A DNA stretch of 64,000 nt, from positions 558,001 to 622,000 of the forward strand of contig NZ_CP095050.1 in the NCBI RefSeq assembly GCF_022921075.1, in the 5' to 3' direction. The position numbers were made by a program, and so were the translations under genes. The DNA is from Hymenobacter sp. 5317J-9. GTDB lineage: Bacteria > Bacteroidota > Bacteroidia > Cytophagales > Hymenobacteraceae. Below the pieces are notes generated by a model. That model did no database searches. It saw nothing but the letters and a program-made list of their open reading frames with translations, and had not been told where the DNA came from. This document shows, in pieces, positions 1 to 8,288 of the stretch (within the stretch, counting starts at the first letter, position 1; every line of letters starts with the position of its first letter).

Positions 1-276
1 CTGAGCAAAGTGTTCAATATCCATGCCCTCACGCTGGGCAGCAGCTACCGGTTGGCCAGCCTGGGCGGCCCGCGCGGGCCAGAGCTGAGCATCGGCGGTC
101 AGCTGACGCGTTATTTCATTCCCGCGGACCTGGAAACCGAGTCGTACAACTACCGCAGCCCCGGCTACGGCAAGATGCCGCTTTCGGCCTCGGTGTACCT
201 GCGCCTCACGGCCCCGTGGATGAGCATGAAAGGCATGGGCCCGAAAAGCAACGGCATGGGCGGCATGAAAATGTAA
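1..276 (+). CDS. C-terminal fragment of a probable outer-membrane protein, Met-rich tail
   Basis: The frame is open from the first base and stops with TAA at 274-276, so only the last 91 residues are visible and the start lies outside the window. The visible stretch alternates polar and hydrophobic residues, as in the last strands of an outer-membrane beta barrel (for example SASVYLRLTAP). It does not end on an aromatic residue; it ends in a short tail with six methionines (WMSMKGMG, then GMGGMKM). Met-rich tails occur in copper-handling proteins, but nothing else here supports that role, so it is only a suggestion. I do not recognise the family. No neighbour gives a clue, since the next gene is a separate radical SAM enzyme 95 bp downstream. 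Confidence 0.6.
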   Translation: MSKVFNIHALTLGSSYRLASLGGPRGPELSIGGQLTRYFIPADLETESYNYRSPGYGKMPLSASVYLRLTAPWMSMKGMGPKSNGMGGMKM

Positions 277-371
277 GCGGCTGCGCCAGCCGGTGGCCCG
301 CGTCCCAATTCCGCCTTGCCGACCTTTGTGCAAAATGAACCCCGGCCGCCCGTGCCGGGTTACTTGCCACT

Positions 372-2651
372 GTGCCACACGCTTCGCTCCGCATCCTGCT
401 GCTCACGCCGCCGCTCACGCAGCTCAACACCCCGTACCCGGCCACGGCCTACATCAAAGGCTTTCTGGGCGGGCGCGGCTTTGCTGTGACGCAGGCCGAT
501 ATGGGCCTGCAGCTGGTGCTGCGGCTGTTTTCGGTGGAAGGGCTGAAGCGGGCATTTGCTGAGATTGAGGCCGGTGATTTCGCGCTCAGCGACAATGCCC
601 AGCGCATGATGCGCCTGCAGCACCGCTACCTGGCCACCATCGGCCCGGTCATCCGCTTCCTTCAAAACAAAGACCTGACCCTGGCTCCGCGCATCTGCCA
701 CGGCCGTTTCCTGCCCGAAGCCAGCCGCTTCGACCACGTGGCCGACCTCGAAACTGCTTTCGGCACCATGGGGCTCACCGACCAGGCCCGCCACCTGGCC
801 ACGCTTTACCTCGAAGACCTCGCCGACCTGCTCAAGGAAACGGTGGGGCCGCACTTCGGCTTCTCGCGCTACGCCGAGAAGCTGGCCCTGTCTGCTACCA
901 GCTTCGAGCCCCTGCACCGCGAGCTGGAAGCCGCCCCCGGCCTGCTGGACCGCATGCTGCTGGAAGAGCTGGAGCCGCTGCTGGCGCGCGTGCAGCCCGA
1001 TGTGGTGGGCTTCACCGTGCCCTTTCCGGGCAACCTTTACGGCGCGCTGCGGCTGGCCAAACACATCAAGCAGCTCAGCCCCGCCACGGCTACCATCATG
1101 GGCGGCGGCTACCCCAACACCGAACTGCGCACCATTCAGGAGCCCCGCTTTTTTGACTACATCGACTACCTGACCCTGGACGATGGCGAAGGCCCGTGGC
1201 TGCGGCTGCTGGAATATTTGGGCTCTGAGCATAATGCGCCGAGTGAAAATCGGGGCAGCCTTGAAGCGCAAGACGAAGTGCATTGCGCTTTACAATCCGT
1301 GCTCTACGCTCCGCCTGCCCGCGACCAACTCCAGCGCACTTTCCTGCGCAACGAGCAGGGCCAGATTGAGTACATCAACCACCCGCACCCCGAAGTGCCG
1401 CACCACGAAGTGGGCACGCCCGACTACTCCGACCTGCCCCTCACCGAGTACCTCTCGGTGCTGGAGGTGCTGAACCCCATGCACCGCCTCTGGAGCGACG
1501 GCCGCTGGAACAAGCTCACCGTGGCCCACGGCTGCTACTGGAAGCGCTGCTCCTTCTGCGACGTCACCTTGGACTACATCGCGCGCTACGAAACGGCCCC
1601 CAGCACCCTGCTGGTCGACCGCATCGAGCAAATCATTCAGCAAACCGGCCAGACTGGCTTTCACTTCGTGGACGAAGCCGCGCCACCCCTGGCCCTGCGC
1701 GACCTCGCCATCGAACTGCTCAAACGCCGCGTGCCCATCACCTGGTGGGGCAACATTCGCTTCGAAAAAACCTTCTCGGCCGACCTGTGCCGCTTGCTGG
1801 CCGCCTCGGGCTGCATTGCCGTGAGCGGCGGGCTGGAAGTGGCTTCTGATAGGTTGTTGGCCCTCATGGAAAAAGGGGTCACCATTGCGCAGGTGGCGCG
1901 CGTGGCCGACGGCTTCACCCAGGCCGGCATCATGGTTCATGCCTATCTGATGTACGGCTTCCCCACCGAAACTGCCCAGGAAACCATTGATAGTTTGGAG
2001 GTAGTGCGCCAGTTGTTTGCCGCGGGCGTGGTGCAAAGCGGCTACTGGCACCGCTTCTCGATGACGGCGCACTCGCCCGTGGGCAAGAACCCGGCGAAGT
2101 ATCAGGTTGCAGCAGTCGGCCCCGAGCCCGCTGGCTTCGCCTGGAACGACCTCTGGCACGACGACCCCCTCGGCGCCGACCACGAAGCCTTCGGTCCCGG
2201 CCTGGCCAAGAGCCTGTATAACTACCTGCACCACGTGGCCCTCGACGAGCCCCTGCACACCTGGTTCGACTTCAAAACGCCCCGCCCCAGTACCCCGCGG
2301 CACCTCGTGCAACAGGCCCTGCAAGCCCCCGAAAAGCCCGATTTCGCCCGGCAAAACCAGCGCCTGTTCTGGCTCGGCAACGCGCCCGACATCCGCATCG
2401 AGCCCGGCAGGAAAACGCCCCGCGCCGTGCTCACCTGCTACGAGCAGGCCGAAGATTTCGAGGTGAAAACCACCGAGGCCGCTGGCCGCTGGCTGCACCA
2501 GCTCCTCACCCAGCTCAGCCACGACTACGACGCCAAGGTGCTGCTGCGCGACGCCGCGGCCACTTTCCCGAAGTCGGAGGGCTCTTTCGAAGCGTTTTTG
2601 CAAAGTCCGGCCTGGAGCCTGCTGCGCGAAAAGGGCTTGCTGCTGCTGTAG
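372..2651 (+). CDS. B12-binding domain radical SAM protein
   Basis: The 759-residue product begins with a cobalamin-binding-type Rossmann segment (RILLLTPPLTQLNTPYPA near the N-terminus; PDVVGFTVPFPGNLYGAL and IMGGGYPNTELR around residues 210-250). A radical SAM barrel follows. Its cluster motif is GCYWKRCSFCD, with cysteines at 388, 393 and 396, giving CX4CX2C instead of the usual CX3CX2C. The later stretches GGLEVASDRLL and HAYLMYGFPTET fit SAM-binding and barrel strands of this class. Such enzymes use a [4Fe-4S] cluster and cobalamin for methyl transfer or other radical chemistry; the substrate cannot be read from the sequence. The start is a GTG at 372, chosen because the conserved N-terminal strand begins within ten residues of it. 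The gene stands alone between two unrelated genes. Confidence 0.85.
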   Translation: MPHASLRILLLTPPLTQLNTPYPATAYIKGFLGGRGFAVTQADMGLQLVLRLFSVEGLKRAFAEIEAGDFALSDNAQRMMRLQHRYLATIGPVIRFLQNKDLTLAPRICHGRFLPEASRFDHVADLETAFGTMGLTDQARHLATLYLEDLADLLKETVGPHFGFSRYAEKLALSATSFEPLHRELEAAPGLLDRMLLEELEPLLARVQPDVVGFTVPFPGNLYGALRLAKHIKQLSPATATIMGGGYPNTELRTIQEPRFFDYIDYLTLDDGEGPWLRLLEYLGSEHNAPSENRGSLEAQDEVHCALQSVLYAPPARDQLQRTFLRNEQGQIEYINHPHPEVPHHEVGTPDYSDLPLTEYLSVLEVLNPMHRLWSDGRWNKLTVAHGCYWKRCSFCDVTLDYIARYETAPSTLLVDRIEQIIQQTGQTGFHFVDEAAPPLALRDLAIELLKRRVPITWWGNIRFEKTFSADLCRLLAASGCIAVSGGLEVASDRLLALMEKGVTIAQVARVADGFTQAGIMVHAYLMYGFPTETAQETIDSLEVVRQLFAAGVVQSGYWHRFSMTAHSPVGKNPAKYQVAAVGPEPAGFAWNDLWHDDPLGADHEAFGPGLAKSLYNYLHHVALDEPLHTWFDFKTPRPSTPRHLVQQALQAPEKPDFARQNQRLFWLGNAPDIRIEPGRKTPRAVLTCYEQAEDFEVKTTEAAGRWLHQLLTQLSHDYDAKVLLRDAAATFPKSEGSFEAFLQSPAWSLLREKGLLLL

Positions 2652-2735
2652 CCAATTAAAGGCAGCGGCGATGTAGCAGGCAAGGCGCTACGGGAAAAGG
2701 TGTAATTTGACCTTCCTAAATCAATGGATTAGGAT

Positions 2736-5726
2736 ATGCTTCCCATCTTCTACCGCTGTTCCCTACTTTTTCTCTGCCTGATAGCTGCCATGAGCCACGC
2801 CGTGCTGGCCCAACCCGAAAACGTAGCCGTGGGCAACGGCCACCTGTTGGCCATTCACGCCGACGGCACGTTGTGGGGGAGTGGATTTAATGGTGATGGT
2901 CGCCTCGGCGACGGCACCACCACTGCCCGCCCGCGTCCGGTCCAAATTGGCACGGCCACTACGTGGCGCACCGTGAGCACGGGGGGAGGGCAGGGGCAGC
3001 TCGATTCGCAATTCGACCCGGACTATGCTTTCGTGGTGGCGCTGCAAACCGATGGGTCGATGTGGAGTTGGGGAAGTTTTAGCGGTTATCTGGGCTACAA
3101 TTTGTCACCTCTTGCCAATGTCCTGTCCCCGCGTCTGGTATCTGCCGGGCCGTGGGTATGCGCTTCGGCCGGTTTCAACCACAGCGCGGCGGTGCGGGCC
3201 GACGGTACGCTGTGGACGTGGGGCAACAATACCCTTGGCCAACTGGGCAATGGCTCCATCGGCATCGCCACCAGCCTCACCACTCCCACCCAAGTAGGCA
3301 CCGATACTGACTGGGCCAGTGTCAGCGCAGGCCGGTATTATACGGTGGCCCTGAAAACCAACGGCACCCTGTGGAGCTGGGGTAGCGGGCTCAGCGTGGG
3401 CATTCCCAATTCCCCAGACTTGGTCCGGCCGACGCAAGTAGGCACGGCCAGCAACTGGACGCGCATTTGCGCCGGGTTGTTTTCGTTGGCTCTGCGAGCC
3501 GATGGCACGCTCTGGGGCTGGGGAATTGACTCATACAACCACCTATTCAGAAGCGTGACCACGAACCAGAACCTGGGCCCGCCCACGCAACTGGGCACCG
3601 GCACCACCTGGAGCCGCATTGCCTGCGGCGACGACCACGCGCTGGCAATCAAAACGGACGGCACGCTCTGGGGCTGGGGCTTCAACCTCGAAGGCATGGT
3701 TGGGAACGGCACCCGGGTGGATGCGGTAGCGCCCGTGCAGGTGGGCGCGGCCACCACCTGGGAGCGGGTGGCCGCAGGGGGCTATACTTCCGCCACCACG
3801 CAAGCCGATGGCTCCCTCTGGGCCTGGGGCGACAGCAAGGCCGGCCAAACCGGTGACCCCAGCCGGACGTTCGGGCGCCTCCCGGTGCCCGTGCAGGTAG
3901 ACAGCACCACCACTTGGGCAACTCCTGCTACCAACCCGCGAGCCGCCTTGGGCCTGCGCACCGACGGCGCTCTGTGGACCTGGGGCGACGATTTCAGCGC
4001 CGGTCTGCTGGGCGATGGCCCGGTGGCCTACCGGCAAACCATGGCCCGCATCGACTCGCCAGCCACGTATATCCGTTTGAGCGGAAACGAGCGGCACACC
4101 CTGGCTTTGCGCGCCGACAGCACGCTGTGGGCGTGGGGCGATAACCAGTTTGGCCAACTGGGCGACGGCACCACCACCGCCCGGCTGGCTCCGGTGGCCA
4201 TAAGCTTCAGCCGTTGGAAACGAATTGCGGCGGGAGGGAATGGGTCCCTGGCCATCCGCGCCGATGGCACGCTGTGGGCCTGGGGCGACAACGCCTACGG
4301 CCAGCTTGGCGACGGCACCACCACCCGCCGGCTCAGCCCAGTGCAGGTGGGCACCGGCCACGACTGGGCCCAAGTAGTCAGCCTAACGTATTGCACGCTG
4401 GCCCTGCGCACCGACGGGACTTTATGGGCCTGGGGCGAGCCAGGAATGTTCGGCAATGGCAGCACCAGCACCGTCAATCAGCTTACGCCGTTACGCGTTG
4501 GTGCCGTCACAACCTGGACGCAGTTGTCTGCTTCCGAAACCCACGTCCTGGCTCTGCGCACCGACGGTAGCTTGTGGGCCTGGGGCAATAATGGCTTTGG
4601 CCAACTGGGTACCAGTGGTGGGTTCCGCTCTTCGCCCGTTCGCATCGGCACGGCCACCGACTGGGCTTCCGTTATAGCAAGCATAGACGGTGAGTTTTCG
4701 CTGGCCCTGAAAAGCAACGGCACTTTGTGGACGTGGGGTAACAACAGCCATGGCCAACTCGGCCGTCCGGCAACGTCGCCCCCAGTCCCCACGCAATTGG
4801 GCAACGCTACTTGGGCTGCTGCCGCTGCCGGCGCCACCTACACGCTGGCCGTACGCGCTGACGGCACGCTGTGGGAGTGGGGCGACAACCGCCAAGGCCA
4901 GAGCGGCCTGCCATCGTTCAGCCTCCGGCCCGGGAGCGTGCAAACCAACCTGCGGCCGGTCATGCCGTTTGCCTTCAATAGCTTCAGCCCGGGCGCCGGC
5001 GTAGTAGGAGCTACTGTCACCCTCACGGGCGTGGGCCTGGGTGCGGTACAGGCGGTTGCCTTCGGTGGCGTGTCAGCGCCGGGTTTCACGGTAAATGCCG
5101 GTGGCACGGTACTCACCGTCGCGGTGCCAATAGGGGCACATTCAGGCGCCATTGCGGTGCTCGGGCCCGACGGCACGGCGTGGGGAGCGAGTCCTTTTCA
5201 GGTATTGGCGGCACCGGTCATTAGTAGCTTCGCACCGGGCACGGCCGCACCCGGCACCACCATCACCATCACCGGGACGGGCCTATTAGGTGCTACCAGC
5301 GTGCTATTGGGCAGCATGCCAGTCACTGGCTTTGTCGTGAACGCGGCCGGCACCTCCCTCACGTTTGTGGTTCCCGCGAGCAGTACGGGCGGCTTCATCA
5401 GCGTCAGCAACTCTATTGGGACGGCCACAACTGCCACGCCCCTGGCCATTGTGCTAGCCACTGCTGTTTCGGCCCCGTCCGCCCCGATAACCATAGCGCC
5501 AATACCGGTTCAAGTAGGCCAGCCAGTGCGCCTGGGCAACTTGCCCGTTGGCGCGGTCACCGTTGTGATAATCAGTAGCGTGGGGCAGCGCGTGGGTTCG
5601 GTAGCGTGGCCTACCACACACAGTGCTGAAGAAGTGTTGGATTGGCTGCCGACCAATCCAGGCCTGTATATGCTGTCCTTACAAACCCAGGCTCAGGTAA
5701 TAACGCGCCGTGTTCTTGTCGAATAG
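2736..5726 (+). CDS. Secreted RCC1-repeat protein with TIG domains and T9SS sorting domain
   Basis: The 996-residue protein opens with a signal peptide (hydrophobic segment LLFLCLIAAM, cleavage near VLAQ). Fourteen RCC1-type repeats then run from about residue 30 to 740, each with a core like GTLWAWGDN..GQLGDGT. Fourteen is the number expected for two seven-bladed propellers. Two IPT/TIG immunoglobulin-like domains follow (FNSFSPGAGVVGATVTLTG and ISSFAPGTAAPGTTITITG). The end (QPVRLGNLPVGAVTVV through LYMLSLQTQ to VITRRVLVE) looks like a type A T9SS C-terminal sorting domain, so the protein should cross the outer membrane and be released or anchored on the surface. The ligand is unknown; propellers of this type usually bind proteins or glycans. 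It is the only gene of its unit and converges on the next gene. Confidence 0.85.
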   Translation: MLPIFYRCSLLFLCLIAAMSHAVLAQPENVAVGNGHLLAIHADGTLWGSGFNGDGRLGDGTTTARPRPVQIGTATTWRTVSTGGGQGQLDSQFDPDYAFVVALQTDGSMWSWGSFSGYLGYNLSPLANVLSPRLVSAGPWVCASAGFNHSAAVRADGTLWTWGNNTLGQLGNGSIGIATSLTTPTQVGTDTDWASVSAGRYYTVALKTNGTLWSWGSGLSVGIPNSPDLVRPTQVGTASNWTRICAGLFSLALRADGTLWGWGIDSYNHLFRSVTTNQNLGPPTQLGTGTTWSRIACGDDHALAIKTDGTLWGWGFNLEGMVGNGTRVDAVAPVQVGAATTWERVAAGGYTSATTQADGSLWAWGDSKAGQTGDPSRTFGRLPVPVQVDSTTTWATPATNPRAALGLRTDGALWTWGDDFSAGLLGDGPVAYRQTMARIDSPATYIRLSGNERHTLALRADSTLWAWGDNQFGQLGDGTTTARLAPVAISFSRWKRIAAGGNGSLAIRADGTLWAWGDNAYGQLGDGTTTRRLSPVQVGTGHDWAQVVSLTYCTLALRTDGTLWAWGEPGMFGNGSTSTVNQLTPLRVGAVTTWTQLSASETHVLALRTDGSLWAWGNNGFGQLGTSGGFRSSPVRIGTATDWASVIASIDGEFSLALKSNGTLWTWGNNSHGQLGRPATSPPVPTQLGNATWAAAAAGATYTLAVRADGTLWEWGDNRQGQSGLPSFSLRPGSVQTNLRPVMPFAFNSFSPGAGVVGATVTLTGVGLGAVQAVAFGGVSAPGFTVNAGGTVLTVAVPIGAHSGAIAVLGPDGTAWGASPFQVLAAPVISSFAPGTAAPGTTITITGTGLLGATSVLLGSMPVTGFVVNAAGTSLTFVVPASSTGGFISVSNSIGTATTATPLAIVLATAVSAPSAPITIAPIPVQVGQPVRLGNLPVGAVTVVIISSVGQRVGSVAWPTTHSAEEVLDWLPTNPGLYMLSLQTQAQVITRRVLVE

Positions 5727-5741
5727 TCTAATTCAAACATA

Positions 5742-6785
5742 TTATTGCCCGCGCACCCATTCCAGCACTTCGCCCGGCAGGCCCGGCCCGAGGCCGGCAC
5801 TCGGCTGCCCGGGCACCAGCAAATCGACCCCGGCTGTGCGGTACACGCGCACGGCCGCACCCCGCCGGCCGCCCATGGCGTTGCGCAGCAAGTTGGCTTG
5901 GGCCGCGCCCTTCGGGCCGCCGTATAAGCCCAGCACCGGCAGCTTGCGGTTGCGAAGCTCGCGAAACGCCACCCGGGCGGCGGCATCTACCGAGGCATTT
6001 TGGGCAATGAGATAAGCGGGGCGGGCACCTGCCGGGGCCGCCAGCGCCTGTGCTACCGCCACGGCGCGGGCCCCGGCGGCCCAGGCTCCCACATGGGCCG
6101 TGTCGGCCCCGGGCGTGCTGCGCAGAAAACGCAAGGCCTCCCGCACACGCGGCGCTTCCGCTTCTGCCGTAGTCTGAGAAGCCGGCGGCAGCACCAGCAC
6201 TATCACGCCTTCGCGCGCCAGGGCATCGCCCCACAGGCACGCCGCTGCCGCCGTGGCCGAATCAGGCAGCAAGGCCAGGGCGGGGCCCATCGTGCCCGCA
6301 TCGGCCGGCGCATACAGCCAGGCCGAACCGTTGTCCTGAGGTAGCTCTTCCACGCGGTAGGTGCTGGGACTGGGTACGCCGCGCTTCAGCAAAATGGCGG
6401 TCGCCTTGGCCGAATCCAGCGCCAGCGTGCCCCGCCAGAAGTCGCCGTCCAGGGTCAGGGTCAGGGTTTGGCCAGCGCGCAGGGGGCGTTTCAGCAGCAG
6501 CCGGCCTTGGCCGAAATAAATGCTGTCGGCCACGAAATTCAGCGCCGGTGCCCCCGGCGCGGTGAACTCGGCCTCGTAATGGCCCGGACTGGGGTGCCGG
6601 ATATCGAGCGCCGCCCGCACGTCGGGCCGCCCGGCTTGGCTCAGGCTGCCCTCATAGTGGCCCACGGGCGGCAATGAAGCGCGCTGGGCCTCATCGGGGT
6701 GCGACTGGCAAGCGGCCGTAGCCAGTGCCAGGGCAAGCAGGCTCCCAACCCAGCGGCTTTTGGAGTAGCGCAACAATGCGTGCAT
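5742..6785 (-). CDS. Lipoprotein, alpha/beta-hydrolase-like without an evident nucleophile serine
   Basis: The start chosen is the ATG at 6785, because the next residues form a lipoprotein signal peptide (basic start, SLLALALATAAC, lipobox Cys26). A much longer frame would overrun the neighbouring acetyltransferase. The product has 347 residues. Residues 40-130 look like a small beta domain. From about 150 to the end the alternation of strands and helices resembles an alpha/beta hydrolase of the acyl-hydrolase type. The place where G-x-S-x-G is expected reads HVGAWAAGAR (231-240) with no serine, so catalysis by the usual triad is unlikely. The fold assignment is tentative. A TACCTTTG sequence lies just upstream of the start at 6795-6802, similar to the Bacteroidota -7 element, but no TTG sits at the right distance. 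Confidence 0.6.
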   Translation of the reverse strand: MHALLRYSKSRWVGSLLALALATAACQSHPDEAQRASLPPVGHYEGSLSQAGRPDVRAALDIRHPSPGHYEAEFTAPGAPALNFVADSIYFGQGRLLLKRPLRAGQTLTLTLDGDFWRGTLALDSAKATAILLKRGVPSPSTYRVEELPQDNGSAWLYAPADAGTMGPALALLPDSATAAAACLWGDALAREGVIVLVLPPASQTTAEAEAPRVREALRFLRSTPGADTAHVGAWAAGARAVAVAQALAAPAGARPAYLIAQNASVDAAARVAFRELRNRKLPVLGLYGGPKGAAQANLLRNAMGGRRGAAVRVYRTAGVDLLVPGQPSAGLGPGLPGEVLEWVRGQ

Positions 6786-6808
6786 AGGCATTCCCAAAGG
6801 TAACGGGT

Positions 6809-7354
6809 TTAGCGCCCGGCCATTCCTTTGCGCAAAATGAGGTCGGTCTGCACATCCTGCCCCAGTCGGAACTCGTGCTGCCCTATTTCTCGGAATCCAA
6901 AGCGTTGGTAGAACGCCCGGGCCTTCTCGTTCTTTTCCCACACGCCCAGCACCACCGCCGTGCAGTGGAGCTGCTCGGCCAGGGCCAGAATGCCACGCAT
7001 CAGGGCCGCCCCCAGGCCGGTGCCCTGCCAGTCGTCGCGCACATACAAGCGTTCAATTTCGAGGCGTCCAGCGGGGTTCTGCTCTTCAGGAAGGCCCAGC
7101 GCCGAATTATCGCGCAGCTTGGCGTACCCAACCAGCTCGTTCTGCATGTGGGCCAGCAAAAACGTGTTTTCGCGGTCCTGCAGCTCGGCCAGCTGAATGT
7201 CGGGGCCGAAGTTCTCGGCCAGGTAAGCGGCCATGTCGGCCGGGGCGTTGGTGGCCGCAAAGGTGTCGTGAAACGTTTGGCGGCCGAGGTCGGCCAGCTG
7301 GGCGGCCGTGGCGGCATTAGCCTTGGCCAGCGAGATGCGGAGGGGAGATGACAT
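6809..7354 (-). CDS. GNAT family N-acetyltransferase
   Basis: The protein has 181 residues, a normal length for a single GNAT domain. The acetyl-CoA pyrophosphate loop is visible as DDWQGTGLGAALM, with the preceding strand ERLYVRD and the following helix. The later VLGVWEKNEKARAFYQRFGF is the typical motif B region, in which Asn and Tyr contact the substrate or act as general acid. The N-terminal part (AAQLADLGRQTFHDTFAAT) matches the substrate-side helices of this family. It should transfer an acetyl group from acetyl-CoA to an amine; the acceptor cannot be inferred. The neighbouring lipoprotein gene begins 23 bp after its stop, on the same strand, so they may be co-transcribed. Confidence 0.85.
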   Translation of the reverse strand: MSSPLRISLAKANAATAAQLADLGRQTFHDTFAATNAPADMAAYLAENFGPDIQLAELQDRENTFLLAHMQNELVGYAKLRDNSALGLPEEQNPAGRLEIERLYVRDDWQGTGLGAALMRGILALAEQLHCTAVVLGVWEKNEKARAFYQRFGFREIGQHEFRLGQDVQTDLILRKGMAGR

Positions 7355-7383
7355 GGGGCAAAGGTCGCCCGCCGGGCGGCTAG

Positions 7384-7653
7384 TTACAGCATTTCGTTCG
7401 CGTCGGGGTCACGGCGGTTATTTTCGCCGCGCCGCATACGCAGGCCCATGCGCACCAGCAAGCCGCTGGCCAGTAGTCCCACCAGGTAAGCCGAAAGCAA
7501 CAGCGCCGATGCATTCTGTGCGCCACTTGTGTACCACATATACACCGCCACGTACACCTTAAGCAGCATCCCGATACCTAGCAGCACCCCGCTTAGCGCG
7601 AGCAACAAGCCGACCAAACGGCGCGTGGGCGGAGGTAGGGGAGGAGTGGGCAT
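7384..7653 (-). CDS. Small two-helix membrane protein, unknown
   Basis: The 89-residue product has two clear hydrophobic helices, at about residues 12-38 (LVGLLLALSGVLLGIGMLL and onward) and 47-68 (SALLLSAYLVGLLASGLLV). The proline-rich N-terminus and the charged C-terminus (RMRRGENNRRDPDANEML) probably both face the cytoplasm. I do not recognise a family. It lies 29 bp upstream of the acetyltransferase gene on the same strand and may share its transcript. The length, coding bias and clean membrane topology support a real gene, but it has no motif that would give a function. Confidence 0.55.
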   Translation of the reverse strand: MPTPPLPPPTRRLVGLLLALSGVLLGIGMLLKVYVAVYMWYTSGAQNASALLLSAYLVGLLASGLLVRMGLRMRRGENNRRDPDANEML

Positions 7654-7698
7654 AATGCTCGGCTAGTACGCGAAGGCCAATGGTGGGGTTCTGGCCCG

Positions 7699-7728
7699 TT
7701 GCTAATCCGTTTCTTTGACGTAATTTTG
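7699..7728 (+). promoter_or_regulatory. Promoter of tRNA-Gly, Bacteroidota type
   Basis: A TTG (7699-7701) is followed after 19 bases by TAATTTTG (7721-7728), which fits the Bacteroidota sigma-A form TTG...TAnnTTTG. Transcription would begin near 7735, about ten bases before the tRNA. The rRNA promoter in this window has the same 19-base spacing. Confidence 0.75.
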
Positions 7729-7745
7729 GCACACCAATTCACCCC

Positions 7746-7818
7746 GCGAGAGTAGCTCAGTTGGTAGAGCATCAGCTTCCCAAGCTGAGGGTCGCGAGTT
7801 CGAACCTCGTTTCTCGCT
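7746..7818 (+). tRNA. tRNA-Gly(CCC)
   Basis: The cloverleaf can be folded by eye. The acceptor stem GCGAGAG pairs with TTCTCGC with one G-T wobble. The D stem is GCTC/GAGC, the anticodon stem TCAGC/GCTGA with loop TTCCCAA (anticodon CCC), and the T arm contains GTTCGAA. The discriminator base is T, as in bacterial glycine tRNAs. The CCA end is not encoded. It stands alone, with its own promoter and terminator. Confidence 0.95.
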
Positions 7819-7826
7819 CATTGATT

Positions 7827-7865
7827 AACAGCCATTTAGATGAAAATCTGGATGGCTGTTTTGCT
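7827..7865 (+). terminator. Rho-independent terminator of tRNA-Gly
   Basis: A perfect 9-bp stem (AACAGCCAT at 7827-7835 with ATGGCTGTT at 7852-7860) is followed by a T-rich stretch (TTGCTTTT). It sits nine bases after the tRNA. Confidence 0.8.
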
Positions 7866-8288
7866 TTTGGATTATACTGCGGGTTATACAAGTGCATGAT
7901 GGACTCATCTTCAATTGATGTCCATCCTCGGCGATGACATTCAGAAAGTGCCTAAAAAGCAACAAATGATATTGAGGTGTTTTAGCCAATCATCTCACAC
8001 CAAGTCAACCGATTTTGTAAGTATGCAGGAAGAAAAATGGGGGTTGTCATGTTTTAAATAGCTCTACCGATGAGAGCGGGTGTTTCTTGTCAGATTTGCG
8101 CCAGAATTACCCGATACGTTTGCTTATCAGCTCTGCATCAAGATGACTGAAGGGTCGTGAAGTGCTTATTTATGACGCTTTAAGCTCGGTACGCAGAAAT
8201 CCGGCATGGCAGCACTCACAGGCGCATAGATTGTTTTTGTCGGTATAGGCTGGGGTTGGTAATCCGCTTTATATCCTCTCTCAATTTT
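7866..8288. other. AT-richer gap without a recognisable gene
   Basis: About 420 bases between the tRNA terminator and the next gene are noticeably poorer in G+C than the surroundings. No frame of useful length with coding character is present. It probably holds the promoter of the beta-propeller gene, but I see no TTG...TAnnTTTG pair at correct spacing. The different composition could mark a decayed insertion. Confidence 0.4.

Noticed and set aside
1225..1320. Short stretch inside the radical SAM gene suspected to be an inserted repeat
   Set aside because: It keeps the frame but has no inverted arms and no similarity to the palindromic family, so it is treated as a normal linker.
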